Positions 1 through 8,973 are shown, counted from the first letter of the stretch. The stretch: DNA of 64,000 nucleotides from Parasedimentitalea huanghaiensis (GCF_009753675.1 NZ_WQLV01000004.1:1-64000), one strand, 5' to 3'. Numbers and translations are program-made. The notes: generated by a model from the sequence alone, not told the origin.

Positions 1-558
1 GCGCATGTGGCCGAGTGCCTGCCCGAGATCTGCACACTGGACTGCGGCACCATGAACTTTGCCGAGGCCGATTACGTGATGACCAACACGCCGGGCATGT
101 TGCGCGCAATGGGCCAGATGATGACAGATCTCGGCGTAAAGCCCGAGATTGAGGCCTTTGACACTGGCCATCTGTGGTTTGCCAAGGAACTGGTGAAAGA
201 GGGCGTGCTGGAAGGCCAGGCGCTGGTGCAACTGTGCATGGGTGTGCCATGGGGCGCGCCGAATGATTTGAACACATTCATGGCGATGGTCAACAATGTG
301 CCAGATGACTGGAACTGGTCGGCCTTTTCACTGGGGCGGGACCAGATGGCCTATGTCGCGGCGAGTGTTCTGGGCGGCGGCAATGTACGCGTCGGGCTGG
401 AGGATAATCTGTGGCTGGGCAAAGGCGAGTTGGCTGAGAACTGGCAGCTTGTCGAACGTGCGGGCACCATTATTGAGAACATGGGCGCGCGGGTGATTGG
501 GCCTGATGCAGTGCGTGAGAAACTGGGCCTGGTGAAGCGTGCACCGGTGGCGAAGTAG
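1..558 (+). CDS. BKACE family beta-keto acid cleavage enzyme (DUF849), C-terminal part, probably 3-dehydrocarnitine cleavage
   Basis: The frame is open from the left edge, so the gene starts upstream and only the last 185 residues are present. BKACE enzymes are zinc-dependent TIM barrels that use acetyl-CoA to cleave beta-keto acids. The stretch VRVGLEDNLW near residue 130 of the visible part matches the family signature whose Glu is a zinc ligand in characterised members. The preceding GVPWGAPNDL segment is also typical. The carnitine dehydrogenase fusion gene downstream points to the CdhC role, converting 3-dehydrocarnitine plus acetyl-CoA to betainyl-CoA and acetoacetate. Family assignment is firm; the substrate is inferred from the neighbour. 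Confidence 0.85.
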   Translation, partial: AHVAECLPEICTLDCGTMNFAEADYVMTNTPGMLRAMGQMMTDLGVKPEIEAFDTGHLWFAKELVKEGVLEGQALVQLCMGVPWGAPNDLNTFMAMVNNVPDDWNWSAFSLGRDQMAYVAASVLGGGNVRVGLEDNLWLGKGELAENWQLVERAGTIIENMGARVIGPDAVREKLGLVKRAPVAK

Positions 559-647
559 GCCTATCTCCGGCGCGTGAAAACATGGACAGATCCAGTCTCC
601 CTCGCAATAATCTTTTCTATCAAAGGTATTGGAAAAGGAAATTCGAC

Positions 648-1040
648 ATGGTTTTGAAAGTGACACGCTATTCTATCTCTGTCCTACAAAAAGTGATTAC
701 CACTTTGGTTTTGACAACGGCGACCGCACAGGCCGCGGATGCGCCGCTGTGGGAAGGTCACTGGAGTGGAAACGCAAACTGGTGTGAGCGGGCAGGGGAT
801 GTCGGGGACGAAACCCCGACCTATTATGGCAAAGATGGCCTGTTTGGGATGGAATGGAGCTGTGATGTTGCCAAGGTCCAGGAAACAGGTCTGCCGAATT
901 CCTGGGTCCTGAATCTCGACTGTCTGGATGCAGGCTACAGCTATCAGGAACAGATGATGCTTCTGGTGACCCACGAGGATCGATTGCTGATCCTTGGAGA
1001 AAGTGGCGTCACGGCAAATCTGGTCCGATGTAAGAAGTAA
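648..1040 (+). CDS. small exported protein of unknown function inside the carnitine cluster
   Basis: A 130-residue protein that I do not recognise. An upstream in-frame ATG at 582 exists, but the ATG at 648 has a good ribosome site (AAAGGAAA) and gives a clean signal peptide ending AQA-AD around residue 30. The mature part has several Cys residues, including NWCERA, WSCDVA, LDCLDA and a final VRCKK, consistent with disulfides in the periplasm. It ends 12 bases before the dehydrogenase gene and is probably co-transcribed. Its position between two carnitine enzymes suggests a periplasmic accessory role, but nothing in the sequence shows a function. Confidence 0.7.
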   Translation: MVLKVTRYSISVLQKVITTLVLTTATAQAADAPLWEGHWSGNANWCERAGDVGDETPTYYGKDGLFGMEWSCDVAKVQETGLPNSWVLNLDCLDAGYSYQEQMMLLVTHEDRLLILGESGVTANLVRCKK

Positions 1041-1052
1041 AAGGAAGATCAC

Positions 1053-2525
1053 GTGAAAACAGCAGCAATCATCGGTGGTGGTGTTATTGGCGGCGGATGG
1101 GCGGCCCGGTTCTTGTTAAACGGTTGGGATGTGCAGGTGTTTGACCCGGACCCCGAGGCTGAGCGCAAGATCGGCGAGGTGCTGAGCAACGCGCGTCGCA
1201 GTCTGCCAGGGTTGGGCAATGTTGCGCTGCCGCCCGAGGGGAACCTGAGTTTTCATGGCTCGATGTCAGAAGCGGTGGTTGGTGCTGACTGGGTTCAGGA
1301 AAGCGTGCCCGAGCGGCTGGACCTGAAGCGCAAGGTCTATCAAACTTTGCAGGAACACTGTGATCCGAAGGCAATTCTGGGATCATCCACCAGCGGGTTT
1401 AAGCCAAGTGAATTGCAGGGCTGTGCCTCGCGGCCTGAGCAGATCGTAGTGACGCACCCATTCAACCCGGTTTACTTGTTGCCATTGGTCGAATTGGTCG
1501 GCACCGAGGCGAACCCGCCGGAAATGATCGCGCAGGCGAAAGAGATCATCACCAGTATCGGCATGTATCCACTGCATGTCCGTAAGGAAATCGATGCCCA
1601 TATCGCGGATCGGTTCCTTGAGGCGGTCTGGCGCGAGGCGCTGTGGCTGGTCAAAGACGGCATTGCCACGACCGAGGAAATTGACAACGCAATCCGTTAT
1701 GGTTTTGGTATCCGCTGGGCGCAGATGGGGCTGTTTGAGACCTATCGTGTGGCGGGGGGGGAGGCAGGCATGAAGCACTTCATGGCGCAGTTTGGTCCTT
1801 GTCTGACGGCGCCGTGGACCAAGTTGATGGATGTGCCTGAGTTCACAGATGAACTGGTGGACCTGATTGCCGATCAATCAGATGAACAGTCCGGTATGCA
1901 TTCGATCCGCGAACTGGAGCGGATCCGCGATGACAATCTGGTTGGCATGATGCGGGCGATGTCGGCCAATGATTGGGGCGCAGGTGCATTGCAGAATGCG
2001 CAGGATAAGGAGCGTGAAGGTGAGGCCGGGTTGCTGAGCCATATCGACCAGATTGGTGATTTGTCCAAGCCGGTGCTGACTCTGAACCGCACGGTGCCGC
2101 TGGATTGGACCGACTATAACGATCATATGACCGAGAGCCGATATCTGGATGCCTTTGCGCAATCCACTGACCGGCTGATGTTGTTGATTGGCTGTGATGC
2201 CGAATACATCGCCTCAGGCGGTAGCTATTTCACCGCTGAAACCCATATCCGTCATATTGACGAGGTGCATGCTGGGCATTCCATTCAGGTTCGAACTCAG
2301 GTGATACTGGGAGCGGGTAAGAAGATGCACCTTTGGCACGAGATGTATGAGGGAGACCGCTTGCTTGCCACTGGAGAGCACATGTTGCTGCACGTGGACT
2401 TGGCGACCCGGCGCTCTGCACCACCTGCAGAACATGTAGAAGCTGCGCTGGTAAAACTGGCAACGGCGCATGCTACGTTGCCTGCACCAGATGGGTTAGG
2501 CCGTGCTATCGGTGCGCCGCGGTAA
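1053..2525 (+). CDS. lcdH: L-carnitine dehydrogenase fused to a hotdog thioesterase domain
   Basis: This 490-residue protein oxidises L-carnitine to 3-dehydrocarnitine with NAD (EC 1.1.1.108). It starts at GTG 1053 behind AAGGAAG. The N-terminus carries the dinucleotide motif GGGVIGGGW at about residues 8-16, followed by a 3-hydroxyacyl-CoA-dehydrogenase fold to about residue 320. Its NPVYLLPLVE segment is typical of this fold. From about residue 335 a hotdog thioesterase domain begins (LDWTDYNDHM). It would be the CdhB-type betainyl-CoA thioesterase that is a separate gene in Pseudomonas. Fused forms are known in rhizobia and Rhodobacterales. The cytoplasmic enzyme works with the BKACE protein upstream. 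Its stop TAA overlaps the next ATG by one base (TAATG), so translation is coupled. Confidence 0.9.
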   Translation: MKTAAIIGGGVIGGGWAARFLLNGWDVQVFDPDPEAERKIGEVLSNARRSLPGLGNVALPPEGNLSFHGSMSEAVVGADWVQESVPERLDLKRKVYQTLQEHCDPKAILGSSTSGFKPSELQGCASRPEQIVVTHPFNPVYLLPLVELVGTEANPPEMIAQAKEIITSIGMYPLHVRKEIDAHIADRFLEAVWREALWLVKDGIATTEEIDNAIRYGFGIRWAQMGLFETYRVAGGEAGMKHFMAQFGPCLTAPWTKLMDVPEFTDELVDLIADQSDEQSGMHSIRELERIRDDNLVGMMRAMSANDWGAGALQNAQDKEREGEAGLLSHIDQIGDLSKPVLTLNRTVPLDWTDYNDHMTESRYLDAFAQSTDRLMLLIGCDAEYIASGGSYFTAETHIRHIDEVHAGHSIQVRTQVILGAGKKMHLWHEMYEGDRLLATGEHMLLHVDLATRRSAPPAEHVEAALVKLATAHATLPAPDGLGRAIGAPR

Positions 2526-3280
2526 TGGTGCGAGTTCTGATCACTGCCGGTGCGTCCGGTATTGGCCGCGCCATGGGGGAGGGATTTGCAGCTGCCGGTT
2601 ATGAGGTCTGGGTTACTGATGTAAACGAGGCCGGACTGGGTGAATTGCCATCCAACTGGATCACTCATCGCGCTAATGCGGCGAGCGAAGATGATATGCG
2701 GGCGGTGTTTGCGGCTATTGCAGCAGCCGGCGGTGTGGATGTGCTCTGTGCCAATGCCGGTATTGCCGGGCCCACGGCCAAAGTAGAGGATGTGGAACTC
2801 GCAGACTGGCAGGCCTGCGTCAGCGTCAATCTGGAAGGGGCGTTTTTGGCAGCGAAATACGCAGCGCCGCTGATGAAGGCGGCGGGGAAGGGGGCCATCG
2901 TCGTGACGTCATCGACTGCAGGGCAGTACGGCTATCCCAACCGTGCGCCTTATTCGGCGGCGAAATGGGCGGTGATCGGTCTGACCAAGACGCTGGCAAT
3001 GGAGCTGGGACCACATGGTATTCGCGCCAACGTCATCTGTCCTGGCGCTGTCGAAGGCCCCCGTATCGAGGGCGTGTTAGAACGTGAAGCAGCGGCCAAG
3101 GGGATGACCCGGGATGAGGTCTATCAGGGTTATGCCTCAGGCACCTCGATGGGGCGGTTTGTCGAAGCTAGCGATATTGCCAACATGGCAGTGTTCCTGG
3201 CCTCCGACGCGGCCCGTCTGGTGTCGGGGCAGGCCATTGCGGTGGATGGCCACACCGAAAATCCGGACCCTAAGGTCTAG
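2525..3280 (+). CDS. SDR-family oxidoreductase in the carnitine cluster
   Basis: A 251-residue classical short-chain dehydrogenase/reductase. The cofactor motif GASGIGRAMG lies at about residues 9-18, the NAG motif (CANAGIAG) near 75-82, and the catalytic YSAAK near 145-150 with an upstream Ser in VVTSSTAG. Length is normal for a tetrameric SDR. It overlaps the dehydrogenase gene by one base, which implies a shared transcript and a role in carnitine or related hydroxy-amine metabolism. The substrate cannot be read from the sequence. A long inverted repeat follows the gene. Confidence 0.9.
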   Translation: MVRVLITAGASGIGRAMGEGFAAAGYEVWVTDVNEAGLGELPSNWITHRANAASEDDMRAVFAAIAAAGGVDVLCANAGIAGPTAKVEDVELADWQACVSVNLEGAFLAAKYAAPLMKAAGKGAIVVTSSTAGQYGYPNRAPYSAAKWAVIGLTKTLAMELGPHGIRANVICPGAVEGPRIEGVLEREAAAKGMTRDEVYQGYASGTSMGRFVEASDIANMAVFLASDAARLVSGQAIAVDGHTENPDPKV

Positions 3281-3289
3281 TGCACCGGT

Positions 3290-3317
3290 GGCTCAGGTCA
3301 CTGCCGTGACCTGAGCC
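3290..3317. terminator. inverted repeat between converging genes
   Basis: Two perfect 11-base arms (GGCTCAGGTCA and TGACCTGAGCC) separated by six bases lie between the SDR gene and the converging regulator gene. There is no T-run, so intrinsic termination is uncertain, but position and symmetry fit a shared transcription end. Confidence 0.5.
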
Positions 3318-3347
3318 TGAACGCCGCCCTGTGGGCGTCGTGCAGCC

Positions 3348-4211
3348 CTAGCTGGCAATGGTTGCCTTAAGTGCGCGCAGATGGCCCGGCAATTGCCGGG
3401 CTGTCAGGTCGGCTTCGCGGATCAGGGTGTCGAAGTGTTTTGTAAAGGTCTCAATCCGGTCGCTATCGCGAAAGGCCATATAGTGGCTACCAGCATAAAA
3501 CACACAGAGTAACGGGCCGAAGATGGTCAGCGGTGATGAGTACAATCGTTTGGCATCAAACAGATAGACCCGTAGGCGCGGATACAGTTGGGTGCAGAGG
3601 CGCTCAAAATTGTCGAGCTGTTCAAGACGAGTTTCAAGTTCCAGGTCCTGATAGTAGCCGGTGCCATGCGCAAAGCTGTGCAGCTCATAGATTGGCAGGG
3701 CGATTTCATAATCCGACTGCGATTGCCGCATCCATGACAAGCGGTCCTCGGACGCACCAATCGCCTGGGTGGCTGTACGCCCCAGATGTGGGGTGTATTC
3801 CCATTCTAACATGGCGCGGGTTTTCATCATGTCGGGCAGGGTGGCGGGGACGTGACGGATCTTGTAACCCGCTGCTTCGCGGTGCCAGTCAAAGATGCGC
3901 GCATCGACCAGAGAGCGCGGGGCTTCGGACAAGGAAAGAGCACCGGCCAGAAGTTCAGCGGCGCTTTCGGGGCGGTCCGACAGGCTGAGTAACCAATCCG
4001 CCGAAACCCCCAATGCAGTTGCACAGGCTCCAACCACATGAGCATTGGGAAGCCGGGCGCCGTCACCAGTGAGCAGTTGTGAAATTGTTGACCGATCCAC
4101 GCCGATTTGCCGCGCCAATGCACTTTGGCTTAGCCCGCTATCTTGCAATCCACGATTTAGACGGATCCGAAATTGTTCAGCGCGGACGCGTTTGTCGATT
4201 TTTGTGTTCAT
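3348..4211 (-). CDS. XRE-family transcriptional regulator
   Basis: A 287-residue DNA-binding protein. An HTH_3 domain occupies about residues 15-75, with the helix-turn-helix LARQIGVDRSTISQLL clearly visible. The remaining 210 residues have no familiar motif. They contain aromatic-rich stretches (WEYTPHLGR, FYAGSHYMAF) and probably form a sensory or oligomerisation domain. The gene converges on the carnitine cluster and diverges from the DUF2061/desaturase pair, so either could be its target. The ATG at 4211 sits directly before the divergent intergenic region. Confidence 0.85.
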   Translation of the reverse strand: MNTKIDKRVRAEQFRIRLNRGLQDSGLSQSALARQIGVDRSTISQLLTGDGARLPNAHVVGACATALGVSADWLLSLSDRPESAAELLAGALSLSEAPRSLVDARIFDWHREAAGYKIRHVPATLPDMMKTRAMLEWEYTPHLGRTATQAIGASEDRLSWMRQSQSDYEIALPIYELHSFAHGTGYYQDLELETRLEQLDNFERLCTQLYPRLRVYLFDAKRLYSSPLTIFGPLLCVFYAGSHYMAFRDSDRIETFTKHFDTLIREADLTARQLPGHLRALKATIAS

Positions 4212-4315
4212 GTGTGGATTTATATCACCGTTGTTGAATTTTGTTAATCAGATACGGAATTTTGAACAATGCCACGTCGCGGTAGACCTGAACAGACATT
4301 TGCTCAGGAGGAACA

Positions 4316-4522
4316 ATGGAAACGCGATTACGTTCACTGGTGAAAGCGCTAATCTGGAACGCCATTGGCTTGGTGATGATGGCACTGGTTGGTTTTTTTG
4401 CAACGGGATCAGTCGCGATTGGCGGAGTAATAGCGCTGACCAACACGGTCATCGGTTTCTCTTGCTACCTGTTGTATGAGCGAATTTGGTCGCGGATCCG
4501 GTGGGGGCGCCACCATGTCTAA
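4316..4522 (+). CDS. DUF2061 small membrane protein
   Basis: A 68-residue inner-membrane protein with two hydrophobic segments (about residues 10-30 and 33-52) and a basic C-terminus ending IRWGRHHV. It matches the DUF2061 family in length and in its NAIGLVMMALVGF pattern. A strong ribosome site (AGGAGG) precedes the ATG. The 3' end overlaps the desaturase start, so the two are translationally coupled. Biochemical function is unknown; pairing with a desaturase hints at a membrane-lipid role. Confidence 0.8.
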   Translation: METRLRSLVKALIWNAIGLVMMALVGFFATGSVAIGGVIALTNTVIGFSCYLLYERIWSRIRWGRHHV

Positions 4523-5417
4523 ACCGCTGTCCAGAGCTCCGGAGTGGGGTACATTTCTGCTCATACTGTCCTGTTACGGTCTATGGTTTGTTGCGTTGGC
4601 TTTGTTGCCTGATGTGAGCCTGTTTCTGACGGTAATTGTGAGTTCTGTGCTGATTGCCTTTCATTCCTCGCTGACACATGAGGCGCTGCATGGTCATCCG
4701 TTCCGTAGCAAGATGTTGAACGAGACGCTGATGGCCGCACAGCTGAATATGGCGATCCCATACAATCGCTTTCGCGACACCCATTTGGCCCATCATCAGG
4801 ATGAATCCCTGACCGATCCGTATGACGACCCGGAAAGCAACTTTTTGGATCCTGCGGCCTGGCGAGAAATGCCGCGATGGAAGCGCCGCCTTTACCGTGC
4901 CAACAATACCCTTTTGGGTAGGATTCTACTGGGACCGATGATTGGGCAGTGTTGTTTCCTTGCAAGTGATGCGAGAGCCGCATGGAGGGGGGACCGTTCC
5001 GTGATATGGGCTTGGGCACTACATGTGCCGGGGGTGGTGATGGTGGTGTGGCTGGTCAGCCTGACTTCGATGCCATTTTGGGCGTATTGTATCGCCGCCT
5101 ACCTGGGGCTGGGACTGGTCAAAGTCCGCACCTTTCTGGAACATCGCGCGCATGATCAGATGCATGCCCGCACTGTTGTCGTTGAAGATCGAGGGCCGCT
5201 AGCATTCCTGTTTCTGAACAATAACTTCCATGTGGTTCACCATTTGCACCCAGGCGTGCCCTGGTACGCGTTGCCGAAATTGTATCGCGAACGTCAGAGC
5301 GATTTCAGCGATGCCAATGAGGGCTACATCTACCCCTCTTACCGCGACGTGTTTCGCCGTTATTTTCTGCGTGGCAAGGACCCGGTGCCGCATCCGCTCT
5401 GGCACAGCGGCGAATAA
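4515..5417 (+). CDS. membrane fatty acid desaturase family protein
   Basis: A 300-residue integral-membrane di-iron enzyme of the FA_desaturase family. The three histidine boxes are visible: HEALHGH near residue 56, HLAHH near 90, and HVVHHLHP near 236. Several hydrophobic segments lie between them. The ATG at 4515 is preceded by GGGGGC and overlaps DUF2061 by eight bases; an in-frame ATG at 4476 would add 13 residues and is less likely. The enzyme probably introduces a double bond into, or hydroxylates, a fatty acyl or lipid substrate. The exact substrate cannot be assigned. Confidence 0.85.
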   Translation: MSKPLSRAPEWGTFLLILSCYGLWFVALALLPDVSLFLTVIVSSVLIAFHSSLTHEALHGHPFRSKMLNETLMAAQLNMAIPYNRFRDTHLAHHQDESLTDPYDDPESNFLDPAAWREMPRWKRRLYRANNTLLGRILLGPMIGQCCFLASDARAAWRGDRSVIWAWALHVPGVVMVVWLVSLTSMPFWAYCIAAYLGLGLVKVRTFLEHRAHDQMHARTVVVEDRGPLAFLFLNNNFHVVHHLHPGVPWYALPKLYRERQSDFSDANEGYIYPSYRDVFRRYFLRGKDPVPHPLWHSGE

Positions 5418-5435
5418 GTCGCCATAACCCGACGT

Positions 5436-6338
5436 ATGAGTTTATGGATTCCCGTCGCCATCGCCGCCGCAACGTTTCAGACCGTGCGGTTTATGCTGCA
5501 AAAGGTCTTAAGCAGCGTCAGTCTGTCACCAGCGGGGGCTACGTTTTCCCGCTTCATCTACTCGGCGCCCTTTATTCTCGCCGGATTATTCATCTATCTG
5601 ATGGTTTCTGGGCAACAGCTACCGTCACTCCCGCCCAAGTTTTGGATGTTCGCCTCTATTGGCGGATTGTCGCAAATCCTAGCCACGATTTGTGTGGTGG
5701 CGTTATTCAAACAGCGCAACTTTGCGGTCGGCATCACTTTTAAAAAAACCGAGGTGATTCAGACTGCCATTGTTGGCCTGTTGGTGCTTGGTGATCAAGT
5801 TACGGTCTGGGGCTGGGTTGCGATTGTGATTGGTTTGCTGGCGGTGCTGGTGCTGGCCAAGCCCCCCAACAGCAGCGGGCACTGGTGGCAGCACCTTACC
5901 AACCGGGCGGCCCAGTTTGGGCTTGGATCTGGAGTGTTGTTTGCTTTCTCCGCCGTTAGCTATCGTGGGGCCTCACTCCAGTTGGGCGACCTGGACGCGA
6001 TGTTCCGCGCGGGCGTTACACTGGCGGTGGTGGTCAGCCTGCAAACCCTGATGATGTTGGCCTGGCTAAGCTGGCGCGACAGGGCTGAGATCACCCGCGT
6101 CTGGGCCGCACGTCGCGTTGCGATCTGGGTAGGGCTGACCAGCATGGGCGGCTCGTTTTGTTGGTTTTGGGCTTTCTCTTTGCAAAACGCAGCTTACGTA
6201 AAAGCGCTGGGTCAAGTGGAGTTGATCCTGTCGATTCTGGCGACAGTTCTGTTTTTCAAAGAAAAAATCAACTCGCGTGAGATCTTGGGTATGGCACTAT
6301 TGGTGGTGTCCATTTTGGCGCTGGTGCTGGCCATTTAA
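5436..6338 (+). CDS. EamA/DMT-superfamily transporter
   Basis: A 300-residue inner-membrane protein with about ten hydrophobic helices in two EamA repeats (roughly residues 1-138 and 158-300). The repeat ends carry the usual KKTEVIQTAIVGLLVLGD and FFKEKINSREILGM motifs. It begins 18 bases after the desaturase gene and probably belongs to the same transcript. Members export metabolites such as amino acids or drugs; the substrate is unknown. Confidence 0.85.
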   Translation: MSLWIPVAIAAATFQTVRFMLQKVLSSVSLSPAGATFSRFIYSAPFILAGLFIYLMVSGQQLPSLPPKFWMFASIGGLSQILATICVVALFKQRNFAVGITFKKTEVIQTAIVGLLVLGDQVTVWGWVAIVIGLLAVLVLAKPPNSSGHWWQHLTNRAAQFGLGSGVLFAFSAVSYRGASLQLGDLDAMFRAGVTLAVVVSLQTLMMLAWLSWRDRAEITRVWAARRVAIWVGLTSMGGSFCWFWAFSLQNAAYVKALGQVELILSILATVLFFKEKINSREILGMALLVVSILALVLAI

Positions 6339-6367
6339 ACTGGACGTTCGAGGCGACCCTGTCGGGG

Positions 6368-7096
6368 CTAGCCAGTTTCGGGCATTTCCGTACCGTGTAG
6401 CCGAAGGAACAGGCTGGCCTCGTCGTTGTTTCGAAAATAAGGCACCGAACTGGGCGGCGTCAGATCCGTAATACGAGCGGCGACTTCGGCCAATACCACT
6501 TCGGTAATGAACGGCAGGTCAAACTGGCGGGCCTGGGATAGTTTGATCCACTGCAAATGGGACAGTTCGTCAGAGGCCTGTGAAAAATCATCCAGATCGC
6601 CGGAGATCTGGTCCGCATCAACAAGGAAAAACCGGGCATCAAATCGTCGTGGTCGCCCGGGCGGGGTCAGGGCGCGGAATACATATTGCAGGCCGTTGCC
6701 TGATGGTAGAAATCCTGTTGAAGCAAAATCAGCCCAATCGGCTGGCGGGACGTCAGGCCAATCGCCGCGCTCACCCAGTACCAACCCGGTTTCTTCCCAC
6801 AGTTCACGTATTGCAGCCACTGTCAGGGCGGTTTGCAGGTCGTTAGGTGCCTGGTCGGCCAGCCGTTTGTGGCAAAGGTCGGAAATGTGAGAGGCCAAAG
6901 GGATCTCAGCATCTGCTACATCGACCGCACCGCCTGGAAACACAAACTTGTTGGGCATGAACGCAGCTTTGGCGCCGCGTTGCCCCATAAGGATCATTGG
7001 ATCTTTGCCCATCCGGTCGCGTACTACAATGACTGTGGCCGCATTGCGGATGGCCGTTTTGTCGATCACTGGCTGATTGTCCCGATTTGCGCTCAT
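6368..7096 (-). CDS. NUDIX hydrolase
   Basis: A 242-residue protein with a Nudix fold at about residues 15-200. The Nudix box is split by an insertion: FPGGAVD near residue 54, then AAIRELWEETGL near 95, which holds the REXXEE catalytic core. This longer form resembles the RNPP/CoA-pyrophosphatase-like Nudix group common in alphaproteobacteria. It presumably hydrolyses a nucleoside diphosphate derivative; the substrate is unknown. It follows DUF983 by 25 bases and is likely co-transcribed. Confidence 0.85.
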   Translation of the reverse strand: MSANRDNQPVIDKTAIRNAATVIVVRDRMGKDPMILMGQRGAKAAFMPNKFVFPGGAVDVADAEIPLASHISDLCHKRLADQAPNDLQTALTVAAIRELWEETGLVLGERGDWPDVPPADWADFASTGFLPSGNGLQYVFRALTPPGRPRRFDARFFLVDADQISGDLDDFSQASDELSHLQWIKLSQARQFDLPFITEVVLAEVAARITDLTPPSSVPYFRNNDEASLFLRLHGTEMPETG

Positions 7097-7121
7097 AAGA
7101 TTCTCATCACCTTACTATGGG

Positions 7122-7526
7122 TTACGAGTCCTTGTCGAACCCATGCATGCGTCGCGCCCATTGGTAGCCAACGACAATACCCTTCATTCGGGGTAAGAGG
7201 AACAAGGACAACGAGACGCAGCCGAGGGTAACAATGGAAAACATGACCAGTGGTTCAGGGCGCCAGGTAACATAGGCGATATGCAACAAAGGGGCCAGCA
7301 AGTGACCAACGATCAAAATGGTCAAATAGGCTGGCCCGTCATCTGCGCGTGCATGCGACAATTGCAATCCGCAGCTGTCGCAGTTGTCGTTGATTTTGAG
7401 ATAGGAATGCAACAAAGCGCCTTTCCCACAGCAGGGGCATTTCTTGCGCCACCCTTTTAACAGAGCGGGTGCTGTTGGGCGATCATTTTCAATTTCTGAA
7501 GCGGGTACGGCCTGAGACTCAGTCAT
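7122..7526 (-). CDS. DUF983 membrane protein with zinc ribbon
   Basis: A 134-residue protein of the DUF983 family. The N-terminal half has two CxxC knuckles (CPCCGKG at about 31-37 and CDSCGLQ at about 49-55), which probably bind zinc. Two transmembrane helices follow (about 68-88 and 93-112). Function is unknown. It heads a two-gene unit with the NUDIX hydrolase. Confidence 0.85.
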   Translation of the reverse strand: MTESQAVPASEIENDRPTAPALLKGWRKKCPCCGKGALLHSYLKINDNCDSCGLQLSHARADDGPAYLTILIVGHLLAPLLHIAYVTWRPEPLVMFSIVTLGCVSLSLFLLPRMKGIVVGYQWARRMHGFDKDS

Positions 7527-7832
7527 GACAAATCCTATGTGTTTGGTACATGTTTGCGCCCTTAAAGCCCCAATGGGTAGGGGCTACGCGAGTGCTGCGG
7601 CGTGATGCCGCAAAATTGTTTGCTCTCAACACGAGTTACTCTGACCACTCCAAGGCAGGCATGCTTTTGGGAAAGGGTATGTCAAAGGATGTAAGCAAAC
7701 TGTAACGATCGTGAGGAGTTACCCTTCAAAGTTTTTTGACCTTTTCAATATTGGAGCGACGGAACTGCAGCCTTGCAACGTTTGACTACCATGATCGGCG
7801 ACACTGGGTCGCTTTGGACAAAGGAATTGGAC
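7527..7832. promoter_or_regulatory. divergent regulatory region between DUF983 and EF-hand genes
   Basis: About 300 bases without a gene. The part nearest the EF-hand gene contains GTAAC at 7702-7706 and GTTAC at 7718-7722, an inverted repeat with an 11-base spacer inside a TGTAAC context. ECF sigma factors often use AAC-containing -35 elements, so this could be the autoregulated promoter of the sigma operon. That is inference only. A clear ribosome site (AAGGAA, 7821-7826) precedes the EF-hand start. Confidence 0.35.
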
Positions 7833-8324
7833 ATGAAAAAAGCAGGTATCTTCGCAGTGATTGCCGCTTCGGCTGGACTTGTTGGTGCAGGCGCAGTTCT
7901 GGCGAATAGTGGTCCGGGACGCCAGGGTATGAATATGACGTTTGAGAAACTGGATGCTGACGGCAACGGGGAGATTACGCAGGCTGAGGTTGACGGGCTA
8001 AAGGCCGCACGTTTTGCCGCCGCAGACGCCAATGGCGATGGCGCGCTGTCTCTTGAAGAGCTACAAGCTCAGGGCATGAAGAAGGCAGAACAACGGGCAG
8101 CCGGAATGTTGGAGAGGCATGATGCAAACGGCGACGGCGTGTTGAGCCAGGATGAGTTGCCCAAGCCGCGCCGGTCGGGCCATATGTTCGAACGGATGGA
8201 TGCCGACGGGAATGGCACCATTTCCAAGCAGGAATTCGAAGAAGCGCGCAACCAAATGCGCTCGAACGGAATGGGTAAACACCGTCCGGGGCAACCAGAA
8301 GTGACAGAACCGGAGCAAAACTGA
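7833..8324 (+). CDS. exported EF-hand protein with four calcium-binding loops
   Basis: A 163-residue protein. The ATG at 7833 follows AAGGAATT and gives a signal peptide ending about AVLANS near residue 24. Four EF-hand loops follow: DADGNGEITQAE, DANGDGALSLEE, DANGDGVLSQDE and DADGNGTISKQE. All keep the acidic positions needed for calcium. The protein should be periplasmic or secreted. Ten to seventy bases downstream, depending on start choice, lies a sigma factor gene on the same strand, so calcium or another divalent metal may be the input or product of this regulatory unit. Confidence 0.88.
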   Translation: MKKAGIFAVIAASAGLVGAGAVLANSGPGRQGMNMTFEKLDADGNGEITQAEVDGLKAARFAAADANGDGALSLEELQAQGMKKAEQRAAGMLERHDANGDGVLSQDELPKPRRSGHMFERMDADGNGTISKQEFEEARNQMRSNGMGKHRPGQPEVTEPEQN

Positions 8325-8391
8325 TTAGTCTGACGTGTATCTTAACCCAGACATATCCCGGCGGCGGCCTCGTGAAATGGGGCCGCTACTG

Positions 8392-8973
8392 ATGGGGGAG
8401 CCAGATCCCACGTTAAGCGATGACGCTTTGCTGGTTCTCTATGCCAATGGTGATGGCCGTGCGGCACAGGAGTTAACCGGCCGACTGGCTCCTAGGTGCC
8501 TAGGCGTGGCGATGCGGGTTCTGGGAAATCGGGCAGAAGCTGAAGACGTCACGCAGGAGGCAATGATGCGATTGTGGCGGATGGGGCCTAACTGGCAACC
8601 GGGACAGGCGCAACTGTCAACCTGGCTGTATAGGGTGACGATGAACCTGTGTATTGATCTGAAACGCCGTCAGAAAGGTGGCTATGTGGATCTCGATGCG
8701 GTGCCAGAACCAGAAGATACTGCCCGTAGTGCTGCCGAGCAAATTCAGGACGGAACGCGTCATGATGCGCTGCAAGCGGCCCTGATGCAGTTGCCAGAGC
8801 GCCAGCGTCAAGCGGTGGTGTTACGCCACATCGAAGAACTGGCCAATCCCGAAATCGCGGGGATTATGGATATTAGTATTGAGGCGGTTGAGAGTTTGAC
8901 CGCCCGTGGAAAACGGGCATTGGCGGCCGTTCTGGCCAACAAGCGTCAGGAATTGGGGTATAACGATGGCTGA
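8392..8973 (+). CDS. RNA polymerase sigma-70 family factor, ECF-like
   Basis: A sigma factor of about 193 residues with region 2 near residues 10-80 (RAEAEDVTQEAMMRLWRM is the conserved 2.2-2.4 part) and region 4 near 125-180 (LPERQRQAVVLRHIEEL, then the HTH IAGIMDISIEAVESLTARG). Length and domain set fit the extracytoplasmic-function group. Possible starts are GTG 8335, ATG 8377 and ATG 8392; I prefer 8392 because GGGG precedes it at good spacing. Its TGA overlaps the next gene, which encodes a single-TM protein, so a sigma/anti-sigma pair is likely. Confidence 0.88.
   Translation: MGEPDPTLSDDALLVLYANGDGRAAQELTGRLAPRCLGVAMRVLGNRAEAEDVTQEAMMRLWRMGPNWQPGQAQLSTWLYRVTMNLCIDLKRRQKGGYVDLDAVPEPEDTARSAAEQIQDGTRHDALQAALMQLPERQRQAVVLRHIEELANPEIAGIMDISIEAVESLTARGKRALAAVLANKRQELGYNDG

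Noticed and set aside
3318-3347. A further copy of the palindromic repeat family near the SDR gene
   Set aside because: The hairpin at 3290-3317 has a different arm sequence and lacks the GGGAAGGCGCT block.
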